Assembly (NCBI GenBank): GCA_934317185.1
Contig: CAKREJ010000093.1
Coordinates: forward strand, 1-6,442
Source of the DNA: an uncultured Anaerobutyricum sp.
GTDB taxonomy: Bacteria > Bacillota > Clostridia > Lachnospirales > Lachnospiraceae
Length of the DNA stretch: 6,442 bases
Direction of reading: 5' to 3'
Shown here: piece by piece, positions 1 to 5,947 of the stretch
Layout: the number at the start of each line of letters is the position of its first letter
Position numbering within the stretch: the stretch's first letter is position 1
Translations under genes and position numbers: made by a program
Notes under the pieces: generated by a model
Databases searched by the model: none
Told to the model about the DNA's origin: nothing
Seen by the model: only the letters and a program-made list of their open reading frames with translations

Positions 1-1007
1 GTTAATCCGGTCTTCTTCTTGAAGGCCTTACTGAAGTAATTCGCTTCATTATACGCCAGATCCAAGGCAATATTAAGTACCGGAATATCTGTATTGACCA
101 GCATTTCTTTTGCCAGATCCATCTTCCGGTCTGTGACATAGGTGATAAAATTCACACCCATCTCTTTTTTGAATATCTTACTTAAATAATAAGTACTGAT
201 ATTCACATGGTTTGCGACATCCTCAAGGCTGATTCCCTTCTTGAGATTCCTCTCTATGTAATCGACAACCGCCTTCATGCCCCCTTCTGAGAGCTTGCCT
301 TTAATATTCATCTTATCAAAGAGAATATCAACCATCTTGATAATTTCATTATAGGCATCATGCTTATTATTATAAAGAAGATACTTAATCTTAAGCTTCT
401 CCATCTGAACTACAAGTTCATTCGTATCAGTGATTCCAAGCTCCTCACTGATACGCACGACAGTCTTTGCAACTTCCTGCAGCCTCTTTGATATAATATT
501 AACATCATGCTCCTCTAAGTATAACTGGTCTATGTAGTCTCTTAAAATGTCTACAGAAGCTTTATAAGAGCATTTTTTTAATTCCATTTCAAACTTCGAA
601 AGCAATTTATTACTCTTACCCGTCTGTCTGCCCTCTCCTAAACGACTTGAAAAAGACCTCACAGACTCAAGTAAAACCTCTTTTCTAATAGGTTTTAGAA
701 GGAAATCATCCACCTTCAACTTTATTGCTCTGTGTGCAATATTAAAATCATCGTATGCAGTTGTTATAATAATAACAGCTTTTGGAAGTTTTTTCCTTGC
801 ATATTTAATTACTTCCATACCATCCATTCCAGGTATGTTAATATCTACCAGCAGAAGATTGATGTCCTTTGAATCAATCATTTCCACTGCCTCAAAACCA
901 CTTTTCGCTTCTCCGACAATTTCTACATCTAAAAGATTCTCCTCCAGAAAAATCTTCATGGAGGTTCTTTCTAATTCTTCGTCCTCTACAATTAATATCT
1001 TATACAA
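1..1007 (-). CDS. AraC-family two-component response regulator (YesN-like), 3' end cut off by the window
   Basis: This is a cytoplasmic DNA-binding response regulator with 335 codons in view. Residues 1-120 form a receiver domain: acidic pocket E8/D9, phosphoacceptor D55 in LLLVDINIPGMDG, T83 in the TTAYDDF motif and K105 in LLKP. Residues 120-235 are a helical, lysine-rich linker that I cannot assign. From about residue 245 there is an AraC/XylS-type double helix-turn-helix, with SLEDVANHVNISTYYLSKIFKK in the first half and NIALDLAYNEANYFSKAFKKKTGL in the second. The family usually ends 15-20 residues after this point, so the gene is only slightly truncated by the window edge. The start is TTG at 1007, because no ATG or GTG lies between it and the in-frame kinase stop at 1023-1025. 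The receiver begins at once (YKILIVEDEE). AAAGG at 1018-1022 is a modest ribosome binding site. The gap to the kinase is 15 bases, so the two are almost certainly cotranscribed and form a cognate pair. Confidence 0.93.
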   Translation of the reverse strand, partial: MYKILIVEDEELERTSMKIFLEENLLDVEIVGEAKSGFEAVEMIDSKDINLLLVDINIPGMDGMEVIKYARKKLPKAVIIITTAYDDFNIAHRAIKLKVDDFLLKPIRKEVLLESVRSFSSRLGEGRQTGKSNKLLSKFEMELKKCSYKASVDILRDYIDQLYLEEHDVNIISKRLQEVAKTVVRISEELGITDTNELVVQMEKLKIKYLLYNNKHDAYNEIIKMVDILFDKMNIKGKLSEGGMKAVVDYIERNLKKGISLEDVANHVNISTYYLSKIFKKEMGVNFITYVTDRKMDLAKEMLVNTDIPVLNIALDLAYNEANYFSKAFKKKTGL

Positions 1008-1017
1008 GCCAACTCTA

Positions 1018-1022
1018 CCTTT
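1018..1022 (-). promoter_or_regulatory. Ribosome binding site of the response regulator gene (decides a TTG start)
   Basis: AAAGG lies directly after the kinase stop codon and 10 bases before the TTG at 1007. It supports a TTG start. The first in-frame ATG (codon 17) would remove the first strand and the acidic residues of the receiver domain. Confidence 0.55.
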
Positions 1023-2258
1023 CTATTCCTGTACCAACGGCACCTTTATTGTTACCTTCGTTCCAAGAGAAGGTTTATTTTCACTTTCAATGGACAATGC
1101 GTACTCATTTCCAAAATAATGAATCAATCTGGAATTAATGTTATATAACCCAACAGAACCTTTTTCATTATCTTTATACGCATCTCCACGTAAAACACTG
1201 ACTATCTTTGAGGGCGACATTCCATCGCCATTATCAATAATATCAATACATAAGTCCCCATCCTTTTCTTTGCCGTTGACCTCAACCATTCCACCGGAAG
1301 CCTTATTCTCAACAGCATATTTAATTGAATTTTCAACAAGTGTTGTCAAAGATAAAAATGGCAGCTTCACACTATAGTAAGCCTCAGATATATTGATGGA
1401 ATACTGTAACCTGCTTCCCAGTCTGATCTTCTGAATCTTAAGATAATTCTGCACATGTGTTAACTCTTCTCTAAGAGGACTTAACGGATCTCTGCTCTTC
1501 CTCAAAATATAACGCATCATATCTGCAAAAGCATAAACAACATCCTCTGTCATCTTTGCATTTTCAAAGAAAGCTAATCTTCCTATAGTATTCAACACAT
1601 TAAAAAGAAAATGCGGATTAATCTGGTAGTGCAGTGCTTTAAGCTCGATATCCCTAAGGGACTTCTCCATCTCTATACGAAGCTTCTCTTCCTTCATAAG
1701 CTTATAATCTTTCTCCCGAAGCTCTGCGTCTACTTTATTCGCATATTCTCTCTCTACAGAATAATTATAGCTGTCACAGATAATCTGAGCCACCGCCTGA
1801 ATCTTCTCTACCGACATCTCCTTTACCTGGCCATACAGCTCCACAAGCTCTGGATTATTTTTCCAGTCCTCACTCTGGGTTGTGATCTTCTTCAAATCTG
1901 CGAAATCTGTGCTTGTAACCTGTCCTGCTAAAAATGCCCCAACATATTGTCCCTTTATCATGATAGGAATCGCAAAATCAATCAATCCCGCATGGCATAT
2001 ATACACATATGCCTTTCCAATCCTTCTCGCCTTACGGCCTCCGCAGGCATCACAGTAATAACACTTCTCACGGAACGCATCCAGCTCACGGAGCTTTTTA
2101 CAAAAAGGTGTAAAATTACTCTGCTTTGTGATAGGTGTTCCGTTACAGTCTACCGTTACAAATGCCAGGTCTGTAGCCTTCGCCCAGTTATCCTGCAGAG
2201 TTTGAAGTTCCTTTACATCTACTACGTCCTCAATATAGATATTATTCTTTTCCGTCAA
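1023..2258 (-). CDS. PocR-domain sensor histidine kinase, LytS/YesM type
   Basis: This is a predicted cytoplasmic sensor kinase of 411 residues with no membrane segment. Residue numbers are from TTG 2258. Residues 10-125 match the PocR ligand-binding domain (hallmarks ICHAGLIDFAIPI and VGAFLAGQV). That domain is predicted from family studies to bind small hydrocarbon-type compounds and is named after the propanediol-responsive regulator PocR. It carries clustered cysteines C53, C66, C69, C72 and C88. A charged coiled coil (about 168-207) leads to the His_kinase domain, with the likely phosphorylated H216 in QINPHFLFN. The ATPase domain follows: N310 in LVENSIKYA, D342 in DNGDGM, and GSVGLYN near 367. 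A longer frame begins at TTG 2273, but that codon overlaps the Shine-Dalgarno sequence, so I prefer TTG 2258. The kinase lies between the corrinoid gene (48-base gap) and its probable partner regulator (15-base gap). The ligand is unknown. A methylated amine, methoxylated compound or alcohol would suit the context, but this is inference. Confidence 0.92.
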   Translation of the reverse strand: MTEKNNIYIEDVVDVKELQTLQDNWAKATDLAFVTVDCNGTPITKQSNFTPFCKKLRELDAFREKCYYCDACGGRKARRIGKAYVYICHAGLIDFAIPIMIKGQYVGAFLAGQVTSTDFADLKKITTQSEDWKNNPELVELYGQVKEMSVEKIQAVAQIICDSYNYSVEREYANKVDAELREKDYKLMKEEKLRIEMEKSLRDIELKALHYQINPHFLFNVLNTIGRLAFFENAKMTEDVVYAFADMMRYILRKSRDPLSPLREELTHVQNYLKIQKIRLGSRLQYSINISEAYYSVKLPFLSLTTLVENSIKYAVENKASGGMVEVNGKEKDGDLCIDIIDNGDGMSPSKIVSVLRGDAYKDNEKGSVGLYNINSRLIHYFGNEYALSIESENKPSLGTKVTIKVPLVQE

Positions 2259-2265
2259 TGTTCTG

Positions 2266-2271
2266 TCCTCC
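2266..2271 (-). promoter_or_regulatory. Ribosome binding site of the kinase gene (decides a TTG start)
   Basis: GGAGGA lies 7 bases before TTG 2258. The alternative TTG at 2271-2273 shares a base with this site and has no Shine-Dalgarno match upstream, so translation from 2258 is favoured. Confidence 0.7.
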
Positions 2272-2306
2272 AAACATCAGTAGTATCCAACCTCATTGGT
2301 CCAAAA

Positions 2307-2969
2307 TTAATGTTTTTTCTTCTTTCTATCCTTTTTAGTTAGATAACGGCAGGCTTTCTCCGCACAGTTACATGCATCTTCTGTATAGCAATCTGCTCCG
2401 ATTTCCCGAGCCTGCTTCTCGGTCAGGAAATAACCACCTACCATAAAATAAAACTGATTCCGGATACCTTTCATCTCAAACTCTTCAACAACAGCCCTCA
2501 TATCCTCCTCAGAATGAGGCATAATACCGCTTAAACATACAATTTGAGCATGACTGCCTACTGCCTCCTCCAAAAATCTTCTCGGTGAAACATCCACGCC
2601 CAAATCAATCACTCTTATATTCTTACTTTCCATCATAATCTTCACAAGATTCTTTCCGATGTCATGTAAATCCCCTTTAACTGTTCCTATTATAACTGTT
2701 CCAATCTCCTTTTTGGCACGCCCCGCACTATAATGCCGAAGAGTAGAAACTCCTCTCTCTAACGCCCGGGTAACACTTAAAATTTCCGGAACGCCAACCT
2801 CTTCTTTGCGGAACTTCTCCGCTACCTGTTCCATTCCGGATAAAAAACCATCCTCCAGGATCGTTTGTGGATTTGTCCCCTCTTCCAGAGCCATTTTAAC
2901 CAAATCAGAGACTCTTTTCCCCTGTCCCTTTTTCAGGGAATCAATAATTTCTTCTATTGTTGCTCCCAT
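2307..2969 (-). CDS. Corrinoid (cobalamin-binding) methyl-carrier protein, MtaC/MtbC/MttC-like
   Basis: This 220-residue protein has the usual length and two-domain plan of corrinoid carriers. Such proteins accept a methyl group on cobalt from a substrate-specific methyltransferase and pass it to a second one. Residues 1-88 form the helical-bundle B12-binding_2 cap (EEIIDSLKKGQ, then ILEDGFLSGMEQVAEKF). Residues 90-213 form the Rossmann-like B12 domain, with the base-off motif D100-x-H102-x-x-G105 in GDLHDIGKNL (H102 is the lower cobalt ligand), S147 in CLSGIM, and GG at 178-179. Two oddities stand out. The segment after S147 reads GIMPHSEEDM rather than the common ALLTTTM type. The C-terminus has four cysteines (194, 200, 202, 207) and ends in the basic tail KKDRKKKKH. 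The start is ATG 2969. The longer frame starts at TTG 2981, which overlaps the GGAGGG ribosome binding site. The gene is first in an operon with a PocR kinase and an AraC regulator. No cognate methyltransferase is in view, so the substrate cannot be named. Confidence 0.92.
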   Translation of the reverse strand: MGATIEEIIDSLKKGQGKRVSDLVKMALEEGTNPQTILEDGFLSGMEQVAEKFRKEEVGVPEILSVTRALERGVSTLRHYSAGRAKKEIGTVIIGTVKGDLHDIGKNLVKIMMESKNIRVIDLGVDVSPRRFLEEAVGSHAQIVCLSGIMPHSEEDMRAVVEEFEMKGIRNQFYFMVGGYFLTEKQAREIGADCYTEDACNCAEKACRYLTKKDRKKKKH

Positions 2970-2973
2970 TTTG

Positions 2974-2979
2974 CCCTCC
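2974..2979 (-). promoter_or_regulatory. Ribosome binding site of the corrinoid protein gene (decides the ATG start)
   Basis: GGAGGG lies 4 bases before ATG 2969. The upstream TTG at 2979-2981 overlaps it and therefore cannot be the start that uses this site. Confidence 0.8.
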
Positions 2980-3008
2980 AAAAATCTATCAGAGTGTTCC
3001 TTGCCCTT

Positions 3009-3037
3009 ATTTTATACTTTTTACACTTAAAAAGCAA
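3009..3037 (-). promoter_or_regulatory. Predicted sigma-A promoter of the corrinoid/kinase/regulator operon
   Basis: On the minus strand, TTGCTT (3032-3037) is followed by a 17-base spacer and TAAAAT (3009-3014), a good match to the housekeeping -35/-10 pattern. Transcription would begin near 3002, giving a leader of about 30 bases before ATG 2969. That is too short for a cobalamin riboswitch. The surrounding DNA is very AT-rich, so chance matches are easy, but this is the best-placed candidate. Confidence 0.55.
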
Positions 3038-3069
3038 ATTATTATCGTATTTTTTGCAAAATACTTTTT
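3014..3069. repeat. 9-bp direct repeat flanking the operon promoter
   Basis: ATACTTTTT occurs at 3014-3022, overlapping the -10 end of the spacer, and again at 3061-3069, overlapping the edge of the small palindrome. AraC-type regulators often bind direct repeats, so these could be regulator half-sites. The low-complexity base composition weakens the case. Confidence 0.3.
3047..3064. promoter_or_regulatory. Small palindrome upstream of the operon promoter, possible operator
   Basis: GTATTTT-TTGC-AAAATAC is a perfect 7-bp inverted repeat with a 4-base spacer. It ends 9 bases upstream of the predicted -35 hexamer, where an activator would bind. The regulator encoded in this operon is one candidate, but the link is positional only. 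Confidence 0.35.
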
Positions 3070-3317
3070 CAAAATATAAAATTTCACTAATTTATTCTAG
3101 TAATCAATAAAATTTTTTATTCAAACAGGCAATAAAAACGGTAAAAAAAGGAAGTGGGGAAACCAATAGCAATTTTTTCTGATTTAGTTTGTGGACAAAC
3201 AGAAGAATCCTGTAACCTAGCCACGCTAGGTTACAGGATTCTTCTGTGACTTAATAACAAAATCAAATCCAACTTATATATTCAACTAAAGTCAGCCTCC
3301 CGAAAGATAAATAATCC
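3070..3317. other. Rest of the 348-base intergenic region
   Basis: Between the operon promoter region and the end of the secreted-protein gene I see no open frame with a ribosome binding site, no tRNA and no riboswitch pattern on either strand. The only structured element is the long hairpin at 3199-3247. The remainder is AT-rich, with short purine and T tracts. Confidence 0.6.
3199..3247. repeat. Perfect 23-bp inverted repeat with a 3-base loop (possible terminator or dispersed hairpin element)
   Basis: The left arm 3199-3221 and right arm 3225-3247 are fully complementary around the loop CAC, for example CTGTAACCTAGC against GCTAGGTTACAG. The hairpin begins 71 bases past the stop codon of the secreted-protein gene and lies upstream of the next promoter. 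This is the expected place for a terminator separating the two units. However, neither strand has a clean T-run after the stem: on the minus strand the next bases are TTGTCCAC. It may be a non-canonical terminator, an mRNA 3'-end stabiliser, or one copy of a small dispersed palindrome family. Confidence 0.75.
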
Positions 3318-5669
3318 CTATTTTATCTTTATTTTAACGGTTGCCTTTTTACCACTTCCATCAGTTGCCATTGCTGTAATTTTTACCGTCTTTTTCTTAC
3401 CAGCCTTCCTGCTCTTTACTTTGCCGCCGGATGTGACTGTAGCGTATTTCGGATTGCTTGATTTCCAGCGTATTTTTTTGTTCGCTCCTTTCTCAGCTTT
3501 GACAATGGCTTTTAGTTTGAGTGTTTTTCCTGCTTTAACATTTTTTCTTCCTTTAATTGCGATTTTCTTTACCTGTCCTTTCATGACAGTAATCACGAAT
3601 GTTTTCTTTCTACCGCTTCCATCCATTGCTATTGCTGTGATAGTGATTTTTTTGCCTGCGGCTTTTTTGCTAATCTTTACAACTCCGTTTTTATCTACTT
3701 TTACGAGTTTTGGATTACTTGATTTCCACTTTACTTTATTCTTTGGAAGATTGGTAGTCAGAGTAACCTTTTTACCAGCAGCAATTTTGTTGGAAATCGT
3801 ATCAATTTTGATGTTTTCCATCTGTTGATCTTTATTTTTCTCTTTCTGGTCATTAGATGTATTATTATCTTTTATATTATTATCTTCTGCTATAAATACA
3901 ATCGTTGGCCTTGTAACCGTTGCATTCGTCGCATAGTGATTCATATTTGTTATCGTATGGTATTGATCTTCATCAATAAAATACGTTAAATAATAGGTTC
4001 CCTCTTTCTTTGCCAGGACTTTCTGCATCCCTTTTGCACCATTTAATATCACGTCTTTATTTTCTATTGGAGTTCCATCTGCGTCCGTAACTTTCCATAT
4101 ACCATTTTTATCCTGGAACCCATAGAATGAAACATTATTTCTATTTAATCCTTCTAATTTAATTTTATTCAATGAAAACTCTGTTCCAACCGCTATCTTC
4201 TGATCACTGTGATCTGATACAACCTTGTTAAGAGGTCTTGTTGCAATCAGATCATCCACTTTACTTTCTGTTGTTGTCAGATTCTCTGTATAGGAACCAC
4301 CTGCACTGCACATCGCAATATTCCGGCTAATACGGTAGATTGCCTTTTTTGTTGTTCCACTTGACCGGAGTTTCGTCCAGTTGATTCCGTCTTTATCCGT
4401 ATCTGTCGGATGCAGCACAGCTCTGTTTTTCAGGGATGCTCTTGCATTAGAAGTAAATTTTCCTAATAAAAATGATCTTGCAGTACCAACGGAATCATAT
4501 CCCGCAATCGTTACATCATAAGTAATTAAAACCGGACATTTATAATATGTTACTGCAGTCTGTTTTTTCTGCTGCTGTTTGATATAGGCCGCTGTGTATG
4601 GCGGCAATGTCATAGATGCCTCTGAAGATGTCTGTGTTTCCTTACTTTCGCTTTTCTCCTTTGACCATCCACTTTCTATCGCCTGAGATGCACTAAATCC
4701 TATATTTCCTGTAATCTCTCCAAATACACCTAATGTCTTCTTATATTCTACAGAAGAAGACTGTTCATACGTATATGATTTAGAGCCACTTACCGAATTT
4801 AATGCGCTGTAACTAATAGAGTTTGATAATGTCTGTGTTCCGGAAAGTTCCACTCCACTGTCATTTCGAAAACCAGAAGTATAAATCGGACTTTCTTCCT
4901 GTACATCGCTGATTTCCTGCTTATAGCTGCCCTCATTCATCGGATAGATCGGAGACACTTTAAAATTATGGAAATATACTGTAACTGCACGGTACATATA
5001 CATATACATTATGTTCATATATCCTACAAGCAGTGTTTTATAATAAACTGGTCCTTCCGTTTCATCATTTAACTCAGCAACCGAATTCACACTACAAAAT
5101 CTCCCCAATTTACCATCAATACCCTGCTGATCCTTCATTTGTGCTATTGCTTTATTTTGTGCATTTTTCAAACTGTTATCTGTTCCTTCATAAACTCCTG
5201 AAAAAAGACGGGTATCCCTGTCATGGTTGGCTGGAATTGTTGCCTTATCATAAGTTGTTAAATTTTTTATATACTTATCCGCTATTTGGGCCCAGAAATC
5301 TGATGCAGAAGAATGTTTCACCAAAATACTGGCTCCTACATACTCCCAGTCATCTACCAGGGAACCTTCCTGATTCATCTTATACTGATCATCCTGAAAT
5401 TGTGTTTTTAATGCATTTTTATAATTGTTTGTATTGACTCCCTCAGATACCTTCACATTCGCCTTTCGATAATAAATCTTTCCACTTCCAAGCGCCTGCG
5501 TATCTTTATCTTCCAGCACTGACGGAATATCTTTCAGTGAATCAATTACCTGACTTCCACTCGCTGCCTGCACTGTCATCGGTAAAAGAACTGTGAGTAC
5601 CATTATAAGACTTAAACTCACCGATACGATGCCATATTGAATTTTAGAGCTAATTTTTAATGTCTTCAT
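3318..5669 (-). CDS. Secreted aerolysin/ETX-MTX2-like protein with two C-terminal BIG2 Ig-like domains
   Basis: This is a predicted exported protein of 783 residues, numbered from ATG 5669. Residues 1-36 are a signal peptide (basic start, hydrophobic GIVSVSLSLIMVLTVLLP, cleavage near VQA-AS). Residues 40-270 match no family I recognise and include an aromatic/Met-rich stretch (YMNIMYMYMYRAVTVYFHNF, about 217-236). Residues 270-395 look like the beta-rich core of aerolysin/ETX-MTX2 pore-forming proteins: a long Ser/Thr-rich segment, a short Gly/Phe-rich turn (GVFGEITGNIGFSAS), a second Ser/Thr/Glu-rich segment (ESGWSKEKSESKETQTSSEA), then SMTLPPYTAAYI and YYKCPVLITYDVTI. Residues 400-590 are an unassigned beta-rich region. 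A hydrophilic Asn/Lys/Asp linker (595-618) leads to two BIG2 repeats sharing WKSSNPK at W648 and W735. No LPXTG sorting signal or membrane anchor is present. AAGGAG at 5680-5685 supports ATG 5669. GTG 5678 is possible, using an AAGGA further upstream. The assignment to a pore-forming fold is by pattern and not proven. Confidence 0.85.
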   Translation of the reverse strand: MKTLKISSKIQYGIVSVSLSLIMVLTVLLPMTVQAASGSQVIDSLKDIPSVLEDKDTQALGSGKIYYRKANVKVSEGVNTNNYKNALKTQFQDDQYKMNQEGSLVDDWEYVGASILVKHSSASDFWAQIADKYIKNLTTYDKATIPANHDRDTRLFSGVYEGTDNSLKNAQNKAIAQMKDQQGIDGKLGRFCSVNSVAELNDETEGPVYYKTLLVGYMNIMYMYMYRAVTVYFHNFKVSPIYPMNEGSYKQEISDVQEESPIYTSGFRNDSGVELSGTQTLSNSISYSALNSVSGSKSYTYEQSSSVEYKKTLGVFGEITGNIGFSASQAIESGWSKEKSESKETQTSSEASMTLPPYTAAYIKQQQKKQTAVTYYKCPVLITYDVTIAGYDSVGTARSFLLGKFTSNARASLKNRAVLHPTDTDKDGINWTKLRSSGTTKKAIYRISRNIAMCSAGGSYTENLTTTESKVDDLIATRPLNKVVSDHSDQKIAVGTEFSLNKIKLEGLNRNNVSFYGFQDKNGIWKVTDADGTPIENKDVILNGAKGMQKVLAKKEGTYYLTYFIDEDQYHTITNMNHYATNATVTRPTIVFIAEDNNIKDNNTSNDQKEKNKDQQMENIKIDTISNKIAAGKKVTLTTNLPKNKVKWKSSNPKLVKVDKNGVVKISKKAAGKKITITAIAMDGSGRKKTFVITVMKGQVKKIAIKGRKNVKAGKTLKLKAIVKAEKGANKKIRWKSSNPKYATVTSGGKVKSRKAGKKKTVKITAMATDGSGKKATVKIKIK
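3321..3818 (-). repeat. Two tandem BIG2 (bacterial Ig-like) domain-coding repeats
   Basis: The segments at 3582-3818 and 3321-3575 encode two divergent copies of one unit of about 80 residues. Each contains an AGK(K/T) strand, the hallmark KWKSSNPK or RWKSSNPK, a V-x-G-V/KV turn, and TA-A-DGSG(R/K)K near the end. The core tryptophans are 87 residues apart. Such lysine-rich BIG2 pairs are common at the C-termini of clostridial exported proteins and are thought to bind surface carbohydrate or to act as spacers. Confidence 0.75.
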
Positions 5670-5679
5670 TCTTTTCACT

Positions 5680-5685
5680 CTCCTT
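5680..5685 (-). promoter_or_regulatory. Ribosome binding site of the secreted-protein gene
   Basis: AAGGAG lies 10 bases before ATG 5669 and only 1 base before GTG 5678. A second AAGGA at 5687-5691 is 8 bases before the GTG, so the start is not fully settled. The two choices differ by three residues at the basic end of the signal peptide. Confidence 0.55.
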
Positions 5686-5691
5686 TTCCTT

Positions 5692-5840
5692 GGGATTCAT
5701 ATAATTAGTTTCTTTTATTTTCATTGTATGAATTCCTGTCGGAAAAGGATAGTGTCCTGGAGTCACATATTTTCTTTCTTTTATCTGTTGCAGAGCCGTC
5801 GAAAATCCTGAACCCTCCTAATTCTCAACTAAATTCCGCC
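5692..5840. other. Leader and promoter region of the secreted-protein gene
   Basis: The promoter of the secreted-protein gene should lie here, since a strong terminator sits just upstream. On the minus strand I see TACAAT (5723-5728), a possible -10, but no convincing -35 at the right distance, and I do not call a specific promoter. No small open frame with a ribosome binding site and no RNA gene is evident. Confidence 0.4.
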
Positions 5841-5915
5841 AAAAAAACAAAAACCCCAAGAAAGAAGAAATCCTATATTTGTGGCCTTAGAGCGAGGATA
5901 TCTTCTTTCTTAGGG
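5841..5915 (-). terminator. Intrinsic terminator of the glycogen phosphorylase gene
   Basis: On the minus strand, 33 bases past the phosphorylase stop, an arm (5896-5915) starting CCCTAAGAAAGAAGA pairs with an arm (5854-5873) ending TCTTCTTTCTTGGGG. The stem is 20 positions with two mismatches, and the loop is 22 bases. It is followed at once by TTTTTGTTTTTTT (5841-5853). The stem plus T-run is a classical Rho-independent terminator, and it separates this gene from the secreted-protein gene. Confidence 0.88.
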
Positions 5916-5947
5916 TTCGTCTGTTTCTTCGACTATTTATTTGCGAA

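Noticed and set aside
835..2342. Several plus-strand open frames opposite the regulator, kinase and intergenic junctions
   Set aside because: All lie antisense to well-supported minus-strand genes, have no recognisable domains, and show low-complexity Ser/Leu/Phe composition.
2970..2981. TTG start at 2981 for the corrinoid protein
   Set aside because: That codon overlaps the GGAGGG ribosome binding site, whereas ATG 2969 is properly spaced from it.
2970..3317. Cobalamin riboswitch upstream of the corrinoid gene
   Set aside because: The predicted leader is only about 30 bases, and no B12-box-like motif or multi-stem structure is visible in the region.
3318..3420. Sortase (LPXTG) cell-wall anchor on the secreted protein
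   Set aside because: The protein ends directly in the second BIG2 domain (ATVKIKIK) with no LPXTG motif, hydrophobic segment or basic tail.
3421..3828. Plus-strand open frame of 135 codons (hydrophobic, Phe/Leu-rich)
   Set aside because: It is the antisense of the lysine-rich BIG2-coding region. Lys codons read backwards give Phe/Leu, and there is no ribosome binding site or family match.
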